In this document: positions 1-8,779 of the stretch, piece by piece | Layout: every line of letters starts with the position of its first letter | Position numbering within the stretch: position 1 is the stretch's first letter | Origin: Lacticaseibacillus rhamnosus | GTDB taxonomy: Bacteria > Bacillota > Bacilli > Lactobacillales > Lactobacillaceae | Direction of reading: 5' to 3' | DNA: 64,000 nucleotides | Assembly (NCBI RefSeq): GCF_900636965.1 | Contig: NZ_LR134331.1 | Span: 992,001-1,056,000 of the forward strand | Made by a program: the position numbers and the translations under genes | The notes under the pieces: generated by a model | What the model saw: only the letters and a program-made list of their open reading frames with translations | Database searches by the model: none | Told to the model about the DNA's origin: nothing

Positions 1-1239
1 AAGGGATTTACCGGTGAAAAATATGGCGGAGCGACTTATTGGGACACCGAAGCTTTTATCGTGCCGATGTATTTAGCCGTGACCCCGCCGGAAGTGACCC
101 GCGCGCTGCTGCAGTATCGGCATGATCAGTTACCGGGTGCCTATCACAATGCGCGTCAGCAAGGCTTGGCCGGCGCGTTATATCCTATGGTGACGTTTAA
201 CGGGATTGAATGTCACAACGAATGGGAGATTACTTTTGAAGAAATTCATCGAAATGCGGCGATTGCCTTTGCGATTTATCAATATACGGTTTATACCGGC
301 GACGAAAGCTATGTGAACCACGATGGGCTCGAAGTATTGGTCGGCATTGCCCGCTTTTGGGCTGATCGGGTGCACTTTAGCCAGCATGCCCAAAAGTATA
401 TGATTCACGGGGTCACTGGCCCTAATGAGTACGAAAATAACGTCAATAACAATTGGTATACCAATACCATGGCTGTGTGGGAGTTGCAGTATACGCTGGC
501 ACGGTTACCTAAAGGCGATCCTGATATTGTGGCGGCATTGGCAGTAACAGATCAGGAAAAGCGGCATTGGCAGGCGATTATTGACCAGATGTATTATCCC
601 ACTGACAAGAAATTGGAAATTTTTGTGCAACAAGACGGCTTTTTAGATAAGGATATACGGCCGGTAAGTACGATTCCGGATGCGCAACGCCCAATTAATC
701 AGCATTGGTCATGGGATCGAATTCTGCGTTCACCGTTTATTAAGCAGGCCGATGTTTTACAAGGATTGTATTTTTTAAACGACCGGTTTTCGCACGCGGA
801 AAAAGAACGGAATTTTGATTTCTATGAGCCCTTAACTGTTCATGAAAGCTCACTTAGTCCGTCCATTCACGCTATTTTGGCGGCAGAACTTGGCAAAATG
901 GATACGGCCGTTGCCTTGTATGCGCGCACGGCTCGGTTGGATCTGGATGATTATAATCACGATACTCAAGACGGGTTGCATATTACATCCATGAGCGGGA
1001 GTTGGCTTGCGATTGTTCAAGGATTTGCCGGCATGCGCTATGACCATGACCGTTTGCGCTTTCGGCCACAATTACCGAAAAATTGGCGGCGGTATCAATT
1101 TAAGCTGACTTATCGTGGCCGTCTGTTAGCAGTTGACGTTGGCCAAAAGGTAACGGTTACGCTACTTGCTGGCCCACCGATCGATCTCGACATCAATGGT
1201 GAAACGCAGCACTTGGAGGTGGAGGATGACCATGCTTAA
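1..1239 (+). CDS. Maltose phosphorylase (GH65), 5' end outside window
   Basis: The last 412 residues are visible; the reading frame is open from base 1, so the start lies upstream. GH65 hallmarks are seen: [11 protein letters not shown] near the left edge, and [14 protein letters not shown], which carries the glutamate that acts as general acid in family 65 phosphorylases. The enzyme splits maltose with phosphate to beta-glucose 1-phosphate and glucose in the cytosol. The next gene encodes the partner that converts beta-glucose 1-phosphate, and the two reading frames overlap by 8 bases, so they are translated together. Substrate could be another alpha-glucobiose (kojibiose, trehalose); the pgmB pairing and the EYENNVNNN form favour maltose. 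Confidence 0.88.
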   Translation, partial: KGFTGEKYGGATYWDTEAFIVPMYLAVTPPEVTRALLQYRHDQLPGAYHNARQQGLAGALYPMVTFNGIECHNEWEITFEEIHRNAAIAFAIYQYTVYTGDESYVNHDGLEVLVGIARFWADRVHFSQHAQKYMIHGVTGPNEYENNVNNNWYTNTMAVWELQYTLARLPKGDPDIVAALAVTDQEKRHWQAIIDQMYYPTDKKLEIFVQQDGFLDKDIRPVSTIPDAQRPINQHWSWDRILRSPFIKQADVLQGLYFLNDRFSHAEKERNFDFYEPLTVHESSLSPSIHAILAAELGKMDTAVALYARTARLDLDDYNHDTQDGLHITSMSGSWLAIVQGFAGMRYDHDRLRFRPQLPKNWRRYQFKLTYRGRLLAVDVGQKVTVTLLAGPPIDLDINGETQHLEVEDDHA

Positions 1240-1903
1240 AGGGTTTATTTTTGATTTGGATGGGGTTTTAACCGACACAGCCACTTATCATCTGGCTGCT
1301 TGGCATGAACTGGCGCAGCGTCTCGCCATTCACTTGCCAGCTGCGGCCGATACGGCGTTGCGTGGCCGCTCGCGAATGGACTCGCTGAATCTGATCCTGC
1401 GTTATGGTCATCAAGAAAATGACTACGATGAGGCACAAAAAGCCGCCTTAGCCGCAGAAAAGAATCAGCGCTACCAAACGTTCATTCAATCACTGACGTC
1501 TGCGGATATTTTACCGGGAATACCAGCACTGTTGAAAAATGCCAAGCAGGCGGGGTTAAAATTGGCGATTGCCTCGGCGTCCAAAAATGCTCCGTTGATT
1601 TTACAGCGGTTGGGATTATTCGCGCAATTCGATGCGATTGTCGATCCGCAAAGTCTACACCATGGCAAACCGGATCCGGAAATTTATCGCGCGGCGCAGG
1701 AATTGCTGAAGTTGCAAGCCGATGAGGTCATTAGCTTTGAAGACGCACCGGTTGGCATCGCGGCGATTAAAGCAGCCGGCCAGTTTGCAGTCGGCATCGG
1801 GGAGGCTTCGGCATTGGCGGCGGCCGATTATTTGGTTAGCAATACAGCCCAGCTTGATTATAATCAAATTGTCGCGGCGTTTGAGCGGTATCATGCGCGG
1901 TAA
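1232..1903 (+). CDS. pgmB: Beta-phosphoglucomutase
   Basis: A 223-residue HAD-superfamily enzyme that interconverts beta-glucose 1-phosphate and glucose 6-phosphate. Motif [10 protein letters not shown] places the nucleophile at Asp8 and the acid/base at Asp10, exactly as in the Lactococcus lactis enzyme when the ATG at 1232 is used; an ATG at 1226 would add two residues. Motif II ASASKNA and motifs III/IV KPDPEIY and FEDAPVGI are present. GGAGG at 1221-1225 gives a 6-base spacing to the chosen start. It overlaps the maltose phosphorylase gene, completing phosphorolytic maltose use. Confidence 0.93.
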   Translation: MLKGFIFDLDGVLTDTATYHLAAWHELAQRLAIHLPAAADTALRGRSRMDSLNLILRYGHQENDYDEAQKAALAAEKNQRYQTFIQSLTSADILPGIPALLKNAKQAGLKLAIASASKNAPLILQRLGLFAQFDAIVDPQSLHHGKPDPEIYRAAQELLKLQADEVISFEDAPVGIAAIKAAGQFAVGIGEASALAAADYLVSNTAQLDYNQIVAAFERYHAR

Positions 1904-1974
1904 TCAGCGACGTCACGCTAAGTTGATACGGATATTGATAGGTCAAAAATCATGTGCTGAAAAGTAAAAACATT

Positions 1975-2002
1975 TTGACATTTCTTTCGCTGGCGTTATA
2001 CT
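1975..2002 (+). promoter_or_regulatory. Promoter of duplicated membrane protein/XRE module
   Basis: TTGACA at 1975-1980 and TATACT at 1997-2002 are separated by 16 bases. The -35 box is embedded in TTTGACATTT (1974-1983), a sequence that recurs at 2019-2028. Confidence 0.75.
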
Positions 2003-2006
2003 AATC

Positions 2007-2026
2007 ATGTCAAAAGAATTTGACAT
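2007..2026. promoter_or_regulatory. Perfect inverted repeat, probable operator of the XRE regulator
   Basis: ATGTCAAA (2007-2014), 4-base spacer, TTTGACAT (2019-2026) is a perfect 8-bp inverted repeat just downstream of the -10 box, where a repressor would block initiation. The same TTTGACAT half-site covers the -35 box. The natural candidate ligand is the 62-residue XRE protein of the module; that assignment is inference. Confidence 0.6.
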
Positions 2027-2042
2027 TTAAGGGGTGAGAGCC

Positions 2043-2345
2043 ATGAAGAAAATGGATGAAATGGAGCGGAATTTTGCCGATCACTCGATAAGAATTGCTT
2101 ACATGATGATGTTTCTAATGTTATGGTCAAGTGCGGTTTTTCAGCATATTCGTACAGGAGCGTGGAATTTCGATTTCTTTGTGGTTAACGTGGTGACAGT
2201 TGTTCAAATTGCCAGCTATGAGTGGTTCAAACACCGAGCTGATTCAACTGACAAGGAGCCGGGACGAGTTTTGTACATGACCATCGCAGGGGTGGCGATT
2301 GTTCTTGCTGTTGGCGTGCTCGCCTTGATGCGTCATGGAAAATAA
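2043..2345 (+). CDS. Small membrane protein, copy 1 of tandem pair
   Basis: A 100-residue protein with hydrophobic segments near residues 15-35, 42-60 and 77-95, ending MRHGK. It shares the pattern MxKMDEMExxxxDxS, WFKHRADxTDxEPxR and the C-terminal MRHGK with the protein encoded at 2406-2708, so the two are tandem paralogues. AAGGGGTGA ahead of ATG 2043 is the ribosome site; the in-frame GTG at 2034 lies inside it. Function is not recognised. Membrane proteins of this size are often encoded next to a small XRE regulator of the type found downstream. Confidence 0.75.
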   Translation: MKKMDEMERNFADHSIRIAYMMMFLMLWSSAVFQHIRTGAWNFDFFVVNVVTVVQIASYEWFKHRADSTDKEPGRVLYMTIAGVAIVLAVGVLALMRHGK

Positions 2346-2400
2346 GATTCGGAGCCTCAAAACTCAGCGGCATTTGACGCAACAAGAATTAAAGGAGTGA
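2335..2400 (+). pseudogene. Truncated XRE regulator remnant (copy 1)
   Basis: Starting at ATG 2335, overlapping the end of the upstream gene exactly as in copy 2, the frame reads MENKIRSLKTQRHLTQQELKE and stops. The intact regulator begins MENKIRTLRTQQHLTQQELAD. Only the first 19 codons survive; the sequence then joins the ribosome site of the second membrane-protein gene. It is too short to fold as a helix-turn-helix domain, although it could still couple translation to the downstream gene. Confidence 0.82.
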
Positions 2401-2405
2401 GAGCC

Positions 2406-2708
2406 ATGCGGAAAATGGACGAAATGGAGCTTAAACTTTCAGATCAATCGGTCAAATATGCCTATGTTTTTGCGATGACATCATTGGTCTTTTATAATCT
2501 TTTTCAGTTGGCTCATGGTGAAAAAGGCGATTTTACATCGTTTGTGATAGGCGCTGCGATTGTCATTCAACTTGGAAGCTTTGAATGGCTTAAACATCGG
2601 GCGGATAAAACTGATCGCGAACCTAGCCGTATTTTAGTTGGTACGATTATTTTAGTGGCCGCTCTTTTAACCTTGGGCTTGCTGATGCTGATGCGTCATG
2701 GAAAATAA
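2406..2708 (+). CDS. Small membrane protein, copy 2 of tandem pair
   Basis: A 100-residue paralogue of the preceding membrane protein. It has three predicted hydrophobic stretches and a conserved SFEWLKHRADKTDREPSRI loop. The ribosome site AAAGGAGTGA precedes ATG 2406. Its 3' end overlaps the intact XRE gene by 11 bases, so the pair is translationally coupled. It may be a partner of the regulator, but no function can be assigned from sequence. Confidence 0.78.
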   Translation: MRKMDEMELKLSDQSVKYAYVFAMTSLVFYNLFQLAHGEKGDFTSFVIGAAIVIQLGSFEWLKHRADKTDREPSRILVGTIILVAALLTLGLLMLMRHGK

Positions 2709-2886
2709 AATTCGCACCCTTAGAACCCAGCAGCACCTGACGCAACAGGAATTAGCAGATGCAGTCAATGTTACGCGGCAAACGATCAATGCCATCGAAA
2801 ACAATAAGTATGATCCCACGTTGTCCTTAGCATTCGCGTTAGCCAGGCAGTTACAGACAACCGTTGATCATCTCTTTCAAAGTTAA
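2698..2886 (+). CDS. Small XRE-family transcriptional regulator
   Basis: A 62-residue protein that is essentially one helix-turn-helix domain: LTQQELADAVNVTRQTINAIENNKYDPTLSLAFALARQL, followed by a short tail ending in DHLFQS. This is the compact Cro-like class that usually represses its own operon together with a co-encoded membrane protein. It starts inside the upstream gene (ATG 2698) and is followed directly by a terminator. The inverted repeat at 2007-2026 is a plausible target. Confidence 0.85.
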   Translation: MENKIRTLRTQQHLTQQELADAVNVTRQTINAIENNKYDPTLSLAFALARQLQTTVDHLFQS

Positions 2887-2928
2887 AAGCAGGCTGTCCA
2901 CGTCAACAACGTGAATAGCCTGCTTTTT
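2885..2928. terminator. Bidirectional terminator between XRE and metallo-hydrolase genes
   Basis: AAAAGCAGGCT (2885-2895) pairs with AGCCTGCTTTT (2917-2927). A T tract follows on the plus strand and the matching A tract serves the convergent minus-strand gene. Confidence 0.8.
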
Positions 2929-2935
2929 AGATAGA

Positions 2936-4180
2936 TCAATCATCATCTTCTCCGAGCGCATCGAAGTCATAATAAAGATCACGTTCGGGTAAGACAACAT
3001 CTGCATTTGTTTCCGCGTCAATCGCCTCAGCTTCACGTTCCGGGTGAAAGCTATGCCACGGCACGATCACCCGGGGGTTCACTTCTTTAGCCAACGTGAT
3101 TAAGTCCTCGCGAGTTGCATGGCCGGAAGCATTCATAAACTGCAAAGGAATTTGATGGTCCGCCAACCAATCCTTCAGCTGAGCAAACCGCGGATCGTAA
3201 TCCCCCAAAGGTTCACCGTTACTGTGTACATAAGCGCTGATTGGTAAGTCTGCCAACCGTTCAAGGTGCGCGTAACTATTTTGCAGAACATATTGTTGAG
3301 GCGCCTGTGCAAGGTCAGTTAACTGGATTGTTTTGCCAAGAATCGCATCAGGCTGCTGGTTGGTCATTGCAGTTAAAATTGCCGCTTCGTTAGGCTCCCA
3401 CACCACCTGACGCCCGCTTGCATGCGCTGAAACTTGGAAGGCTGCCATCCGCTCATAATTGCGATTGTAAGGGTTAATGACAACCAGTTGCGAGCTGTCA
3501 GTCAGCAATTGGCGAAATTTAGTTTGCAGGCTCATTTCGGTCAGTGGCACACTTGGATGATCCTGATCTTCAACTGGTGTCGGTGTATCAAACGAAAAGC
3601 TAGTGCCTTCAAGCAAGAAGAGACTGATCTTTTCAGCATTGAAACGGCTAGCCCAGGCGTGCACGCGATCGGCATGCGGGCCATTGAGGCGAACGTCCCC
3701 GGAATGGGCAAAGCGGCGCGCACCATCATCAATCAACAGCGCCATCACTCCGGGTTCATCGTGATCGCTGTGAAACCCGGTTACTGTCAAATCGCCAATT
3801 GCCAGTGGCGATTCAAAGGCTAAGGGATGGAGATTGGCAACCGGTTTTTCGATGCCTAAGCGAATGAGCACCTGATAGAGGCGATAGGATGGTTCGGAAA
3901 GATAAATCGGAATGTTTTTCTGCAAATATTGTAAGGCGCCCATGTGATCAATATGCAGGTGCGAGATGAAGATGGCTTCATTGGCAAACGAATCCGGTTG
4001 ATCGAAAAAAAGTTCCGGGACATGCGGTAATTTGCCGTTATCAATGGCCGAGGCAACCGTTTCATGGCTTAAATCAGCTGCAACCCCAAAATCCATGATG
4101 ACCCGGCTAGTTTTGGTAGCAAATTCAACAATGTTGCCGCCAATGGTATTGAGACCGTTTAAAAAGCGAATCGTCGTCAC
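2936..4180 (-). CDS. Metallo-beta-lactamase fold hydrolase, RNase J-like
   Basis: A 414-residue protein. The zinc-binding motif HLHIDHMG (HxHxDH) lies near residue 75, followed by HSDHDEPG and the HSGDVRLNG motif near residue 160. The C-terminal GHATREDLITL and VIVPWHSFHPE resemble the end of the beta-CASP/RNase J families (GHA...E-L...P-x-HTEHPE), so nucleic acid hydrolysis is possible, but it is shorter than RNase J (about 555) and lacks the C-terminal domain. GTG at 4180 follows GGAGG with 8-base spacing; an upstream TTG at 4195 overlaps that ribosome site and is rejected. It is transcribed alone. Confidence 0.7.
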   Translation of the reverse strand: MTTIRFLNGLNTIGGNIVEFATKTSRVIMDFGVAADLSHETVASAIDNGKLPHVPELFFDQPDSFANEAIFISHLHIDHMGALQYLQKNIPIYLSEPSYRLYQVLIRLGIEKPVANLHPLAFESPLAIGDLTVTGFHSDHDEPGVMALLIDDGARRFAHSGDVRLNGPHADRVHAWASRFNAEKISLFLLEGTSFSFDTPTPVEDQDHPSVPLTEMSLQTKFRQLLTDSSQLVVINPYNRNYERMAAFQVSAHASGRQVVWEPNEAAILTAMTNQQPDAILGKTIQLTDLAQAPQQYVLQNSYAHLERLADLPISAYVHSNGEPLGDYDPRFAQLKDWLADHQIPLQFMNASGHATREDLITLAKEVNPRVIVPWHSFHPEREAEAIDAETNADVVLPERDLYYDFDALGEDDD

Positions 4181-4281
4181 AATAATTTCCTCCAATGTCT
4201 CTCGTTGGCATTCGCGAGAACATTAAATCGTACCCCGTCTATGCGTGAAAAGCAACTATTAAAGTGAACCCGGAAATTAAA

Positions 4282-4317
4282 ATCAGCCTCAGAGACAGTT
4301 TCGTCTCTGGGGCTGAT
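4282..4317 (-). terminator. Terminator of the sugar ABC operon
   Basis: ATCAGCC and GGCTGAT enclose a second stem CAGAGAC/GTCTCTG. Read on the minus strand the stem is followed by a T-rich TTTTAATTT, so it ends the operon coming from 8481. Confidence 0.75.
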
Positions 4318-4375
4318 TCGGTGTCGTGCTGGTATGACAAGTCATAATTTAGCATACCAACCTAGTAGTTTTTGG

Positions 4376-5689
4376 TTATTTGTTTGTCTTGATAATTGTT
4401 TCTGCCTGACTTTGCAGCGTCTTCAAAGCTTGGTCTGGTTTTTCGTGTTTCGTCAGCATAGCATCAACCGCGTTCAGAAGATCGTTGCGATATTCCGAGA
4501 AGCCGATGAAGGCAGTAGATTGGAAACCGAAGCCGAGTGAATCAACAGCTGCTTTGCTGGTTGGATTATCACTGAGATATTTCTTGAAGTCAGCTGATTG
4601 AACCGCGGATTTACGCAGCGGAACATAACCGGTTAATTGTGCCCACTTGGAAGTTTCCTTTTCAGATAGCAGGAACTTCATGAATGCCCAAGCACCTTTT
4701 TGCTGATCAGTAGAAGCGGATTTGAAGAGGACAATATCGTTGCCTGCCAGTTCGGTTGCTTTCTTGCCCTTGTAACTTGGTAGTGGCATGGTGCCCCACT
4801 TAAAGTCTTTGGGCGCATTTTGCTTCATGTTGGTGATACCGGCACTGGAGCCCGCGTAGAAGAGCGTTTTGCCGGAAGTGAAGTTCTTATCGCCATAAAT
4901 ATCTTCGCCAGCGGTTTTAGCCTCGCCGTTGTTCACCATATCCATGATGAAGTTGGCTGCGGTTAAAGTCTTCTTGCTGTCCAGGTTTGCCTTCAGCGGG
5001 TTAGCAGAAACAAGCGGATTGCCTGCTTGGCGTGCAAGTCCTTCGAATTCCATATCGAAACTCTTGTCAAAGCCAATTGCCGCAACGCCGTCAGCCTTGA
5101 GTTTCTCGGCATCCTTCTTAATGTCTTCCCAGCTCTTTGGCTTATCAATGTTATACTTCTTCATCAGTGCTTCATTATAAAAGAGAATCCGCGTTGACTT
5201 GGAGAATGGCACGCTATAGTACTTGCCTTGGTACTTGGAGCTAGACAAGAAGGCTGGGTAAATATCCTTCAAGTCGCTACTGCTCATTTTGTCATCACCT
5301 TTGAGCATGTATTGATCAAGCGGGGTGATGAAACCATTTTTCACATAATCAGGAACGGTGGTGTAGGTTGTCTGCGCAATTGTCGGGAGATTACGCGACT
5401 TTGCGGCAGCCATAATCTTTTGCTGCAACGCGGTGTAATTGCCTTGCGCGGTGCCGACAACTTTATACTGCTTTTGGCTCTTGTTGAAGTCCGTGATGAT
5501 CTGATTAAGCGCCTTTTGATAAGGACCGTTCATCCCATGCCAAAAGGTGATCGTCACACGTTTACCCGAATCGCTCTTAGTCGTGGAACTGGATTTGCTG
5601 CTACTGTTGCTGCCGCATGCGGTTAAGATGGCAACCAACATGACCGTAAACATTGCAAGTAATGCTTTTACCCAAGTTTGCTTTTTCAT
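4376..5689 (-). CDS. Sugar ABC transporter, substrate-binding lipoprotein
   Basis: A 437-residue extracellular binding protein. The signal peptide ends with lipobox LTAC (cysteine about residue 25), followed by a Ser-rich linker, so it is a membrane-anchored lipoprotein. The mature part (ITFWHGMNGPYQKALNQII, then YSVPFSKSTRILFYN and WAFMKFL) is typical of family 1 carbohydrate-binding proteins of the UgpB/MalE type. It is last in a four-gene importer operon: ATPase, two permeases, binding protein. The Ugp-like pattern suggests glycerol-3-phosphate or an oligosaccharide; the ligand cannot be read from sequence. Confidence 0.87.
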   Translation of the reverse strand: MKKQTWVKALLAMFTVMLVAILTACGSNSSSKSSSTTKSDSGKRVTITFWHGMNGPYQKALNQIITDFNKSQKQYKVVGTAQGNYTALQQKIMAAAKSRNLPTIAQTTYTTVPDYVKNGFITPLDQYMLKGDDKMSSSDLKDIYPAFLSSSKYQGKYYSVPFSKSTRILFYNEALMKKYNIDKPKSWEDIKKDAEKLKADGVAAIGFDKSFDMEFEGLARQAGNPLVSANPLKANLDSKKTLTAANFIMDMVNNGEAKTAGEDIYGDKNFTSGKTLFYAGSSAGITNMKQNAPKDFKWGTMPLPSYKGKKATELAGNDIVLFKSASTDQQKGAWAFMKFLLSEKETSKWAQLTGYVPLRKSAVQSADFKKYLSDNPTSKAAVDSLGFGFQSTAFIGFSEYRNDLLNAVDAMLTKHEKPDQALKTLQSQAETIIKTNK

Positions 5690-5698
5690 TTTGATAGA

Positions 5699-6520
5699 TT
5701 ATCCTTTCAATCCAGCTTTAGAAATCCCAGCAATAATGTACTTCTGCAAGAAGATATACAAAATAACCATTGGAATGATGACGAATGTGGAAGCCGCCAT
5801 CAAAAGTTGATATTGTGTGCCGGCATCAGTTGTGAAGGCCTGTAAGCCGACTGGCAAGGTGCGCATCTTATCAGAGTTCGTGACGATCAAAGGCCACATG
5901 AATGCGTTCCATGACCCGATCACCTGAAGGACGGTAACCGCTGTGATCGTGGACTTGCTCATTGGAACGAGCACCTGCCATAGATACTTCCAATCCGACG
6001 CCCCGTCAATTTTGGCGGCATAATAAATCTGATCCGGCGTCGATTGGAAAGTTTGACGCAACGTGAAGACGGTAAAGAAGCTGGCCAGCCACGGGAGAAT
6101 CAGCGCTCCGTAGTGGTCGATTTGTCCTAAGTGCGACAAGGTGACGAAATTGGGGATGATCAGCATTTCACCAGGAATCATCATGGTTCCCAAGAAAATG
6201 ATAAACAGAATATTCTTGCCATAGAACTTCAACCGTGAAAAAGCGAAGGCAGCAAGAATACTGGTGAAAAGCTGTCCAACCGTGGTCACCACCGTTACGA
6301 TGATACTGTTGATGAAATACTGACCAAATGGCGCTTCATTCCATGCCTTAACATAGTTGCTCCACTGCAAGGCCTTTGGAATCCAAATTGGTGGAACGGC
6401 GATTGTTTCCGGTGCGGTTTTCAGCGATGTCGAAATCATCCATAGAAAGGGGATCAGCATGGTGATGGCCCCTAAAATGACGATCAGATAAAGTAAGACT
6501 TTACTGAGCTTTTTTGCCAT
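5699..6520 (-). CDS. Sugar ABC transporter permease (UgpE/MalG-like)
   Basis: A 273-residue inner-membrane permease with about six transmembrane helices. The MalFG-type EAA loop is visible as YYAAKIDGASDWKYLWQVLVPMSKS, which docks to the ATPase. The N-terminal MISTSLKTAPETI pattern is typical of the MalG/UgpE partner. Its stop codon region contains the AAAGGA ribosome site of the binding-protein gene, showing tight coupling. Confidence 0.88.
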   Translation of the reverse strand: MAKKLSKVLLYLIVILGAITMLIPFLWMISTSLKTAPETIAVPPIWIPKALQWSNYVKAWNEAPFGQYFINSIIVTVVTTVGQLFTSILAAFAFSRLKFYGKNILFIIFLGTMMIPGEMLIIPNFVTLSHLGQIDHYGALILPWLASFFTVFTLRQTFQSTPDQIYYAAKIDGASDWKYLWQVLVPMSKSTITAVTVLQVIGSWNAFMWPLIVTNSDKMRTLPVGLQAFTTDAGTQYQLLMAASTFVIIPMVILYIFLQKYIIAGISKAGLKG

Positions 6521-6536
6521 AGTTTGCTTTTCCCCC

Positions 6537-7430
6537 TTAATAATGAACGTGCTTGCGCGAATACCACAGCTGCACGAGCGTCACGAGCAAGATGAGGAAG
6601 AAAAGCACAACGCCGGATGCGGCCGCAATCGGATACTTATACTCGGTGTAAAATTTCTGGTACAAGTAGTACACAATCGTTAAATCGGCCTTGCCTGGTC
6701 CCGGCGTCCCTTGGAATAAGGCAAAGATTTCATCAAACACTTTGAAACTGCCGATAATCCCGTTAACGGAAACCAGGAAAGTGATCGGTGAAAGCATCGG
6801 AATCGTGATGTTCCAGAATCGCTGACGAGCATTGGCCCCATCAATTTCAGCAGCTTCGTAATAACCGTGGTCGATGTTGTTTAAGCCAACCAGGAAAAGG
6901 ATGATGTTGAAGCCCAAACTTTTCCAGATACTCATGATGATCAGTGCCAACAAGGCGTAGTGCGGATCAGTCAACCAGTTAATCGGATGAAGTCCAAACC
7001 AGCTCATGAAGTAATTGATCAAGCCGTAATTACCATGGAACATCCAATTCCAGACCATCGCAATCGCAACCGTACTTGTGACAAATGGTAAGAAATACAC
7101 GGTTCGGAAAAAACCGGAAATGATCTTTACCTGATTAAGCAGTAAAGCAATAATTAATGACAAAACAACTGTTATCGGGACAACGCCGATCACAAAGACC
7201 AAGGTGTTGCGCACTGCTAAATGAAAATCAGGATCATTCCAGAGATAGACGAAGTTGTCAAAGCCCCAGCCGCTGACCTTATCCGTGTAAAAGTCATACT
7301 TGGTGTATAGACTCATTAAAAAGGAATTAATGATCGGCCAGATATTGAAGGTGATGGTAATGACGAGCATTGGCAGTAAATAGAGTGCTGCTTTAGCCGT
7401 CGATTTGAGCGTGGCTTTTTCATTCAGCAT
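6537..7430 (-). CDS. Sugar ABC transporter permease (UgpA/MalF-like)
   Basis: A 297-residue permease with six predicted helices and an EAA loop YYEAAEIDGANARQRFWNITIPMLSP. ATG at 7430 lies 11 bases inside the end of the ATPase gene with GGTGGTGA as ribosome site; the TTG at 7445 is too close to that site. It pairs with the UgpE-like permease to form the membrane channel. Confidence 0.88.
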   Translation of the reverse strand: MLNEKATLKSTAKAALYLLPMLVITITFNIWPIINSFLMSLYTKYDFYTDKVSGWGFDNFVYLWNDPDFHLAVRNTLVFVIGVVPITVVLSLIIALLLNQVKIISGFFRTVYFLPFVTSTVAIAMVWNWMFHGNYGLINYFMSWFGLHPINWLTDPHYALLALIIMSIWKSLGFNIILFLVGLNNIDHGYYEAAEIDGANARQRFWNITIPMLSPITFLVSVNGIIGSFKVFDEIFALFQGTPGPGKADLTIVYYLYQKFYTEYKYPIAAASGVVLFFLILLVTLVQLWYSRKHVHY

Positions 7431-8481
7431 GACTTTCACCACCAAAAATCAAGGCGCCAGACTGATCAAAGAGAAAAAATCCTGATTTAGTGATGTAAAA
7501 ATCCAACTCCGGCTGACGACTGGAAACGCCGGCCATTTCGGTAGACAGAAGCCGTTCGCCGTTATAATCAATATCGGCAGTCGCCTCACGTCTATATTTG
7601 GAACTATGCGTGATCTTGCCATGGAACTTGGCAAGGACATTTTCGCCAGCATCATAAGGGATAATGGCTTCGCTACGAATGCCGGCAGTGACAGCTTGTT
7701 TCAAAATCGCCTCTGGTACCGCATTAGCTAAATCAGCTGATAATGCCTGTGCCGGGATCGTGTTAATAACAGGTTCGCCAATAAACTTAGCAACGAACAG
7801 ATTGTTAGGCTGATCGTAGAGGGTCTGTGGCGAACTAAACTGCTGAATGGACCCGTTTGCAAGCACCATAATGTTGTCGGAAATATGCAGGGCTTCGTCT
7901 TGATCATGGGTGACGAAAATGGTGGTGACGCCGGTTTCACGTTGAATCCGGCGAATTTCTTCACGCATCTCGATTCGTAACCGCGCGTCAAGGTTGGATA
8001 GTGGTTCGTCAAGCAGCAAAAGACTTGGCGATTTGGCTAACGCGCGCGCAATGGCGACTCGCTGCTGTTGACCACCGGATAAAGCTCCCGGTTTTTTGTC
8101 AAGCTGGTCTTCAACGTGCACCAATTTGGCAAGGTCTTTAGCTTTGGCGTGGCGCTCGGCTTTTCCGACTTTAGCCATCTTCAGTGGAAAGGCAATATTG
8201 TCCAAGACCGACAAGTGCGGATACAGACTGTAGTTCTGAAATACCATGCCGACTTTACGGGCTAAGGCATCTTTTTTAGTGACATCCGTATCACCAAAGA
8301 AAATTTGCCCGGCAGTTGGCGCCAACAGTCCCGAAATCAAATTCAGTGTCGTGGTCTTACCGCCGCCGGAAGGACCCAGCAGGGAAACCAGCGTGCCATC
8401 GGGAATGGTAAAATTCAGATCCTTCAGGGTATCTTTCTTGCCATCGTAGGACATCGTGACGTCCTTGAAAGTAACTTTCAA
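7420..8481 (-). CDS. Sugar ABC transporter ATPase (MsmK/UgpC-like)
   Basis: A 353-residue ATPase. Walker A GPSGGGKTT, signature LSGGQQQR, Walker [13 protein letters not shown] and switch His in FVTHDQ are complete. The C-terminal extension of about 110 residues matches the TOBE/regulatory domain of MalK/UgpC ATPases. The start is TTG at 8481 with GAAGGAG 9 bases upstream. It is the first gene of the importer operon, unusual in that the ATPase precedes the permeases. Confidence 0.9.
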   Translation of the reverse strand: MKVTFKDVTMSYDGKKDTLKDLNFTIPDGTLVSLLGPSGGGKTTTLNLISGLLAPTAGQIFFGDTDVTKKDALARKVGMVFQNYSLYPHLSVLDNIAFPLKMAKVGKAERHAKAKDLAKLVHVEDQLDKKPGALSGGQQQRVAIARALAKSPSLLLLDEPLSNLDARLRIEMREEIRRIQRETGVTTIFVTHDQDEALHISDNIMVLANGSIQQFSSPQTLYDQPNNLFVAKFIGEPVINTIPAQALSADLANAVPEAILKQAVTAGIRSEAIIPYDAGENVLAKFHGKITHSSKYRREATADIDYNGERLLSTEMAGVSSRQPELDFYITKSGFFLFDQSGALIFGGESHAE

Positions 8482-8779
8482 CCCAGTACGCTCCTTCGAA
8501 TAGTTTTCTGCTCCTCACCTCCGTTCGTCGGTCCCACGCAAGCATGCCGGTGGGGTCGCGCCAAAAAGAAAATTTGGAACAAGATATTGTGGTGCCGCCA
8601 CTTCACTAAAGCATATCTAGGGGGCGGGGCGACAACACAACTCTTCACATATTTTAACCCAATTTCACTCAAAATTGGACTCATTCGCTTAAAAACATTT
8701 GATTGTTACACAACAAGTGATAAGACGCGAACGTTCGGCTTCTTTGCTATAATAAATTCATGAAAAAGGAGCGATTTTT
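8482..8779. promoter_or_regulatory. Divergent control region with two palindromes
   Basis: This 298-base gap separates the minus-strand sugar importer from the plus-strand GNAT gene. It contains a 7-bp inverted repeat CCAATTT-6-AAATTGG at 8659-8678 and the perfect 10-bp palindrome CGAACGTTCG at 8728-8737, about 10 bases upstream of the -10 box of the GNAT gene. The importer leader (8482-8640) is GC-rich and can form several short stems, but no recognised riboswitch or T-box core is present. Confidence 0.5.
8745..8753 (+). promoter_or_regulatory. Extended -10 promoter of GNAT gene
   Basis: TGC immediately followed by TATAAT (8748-8753) forms an extended -10 element 26 bases before the GTG start. 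No good -35 is visible. Confidence 0.6.

Noticed and set aside
8482-8640. T-box or riboswitch in the sugar importer leader
   Set aside because: GC-rich stems exist but the T-box core and any known aptamer signature are absent.
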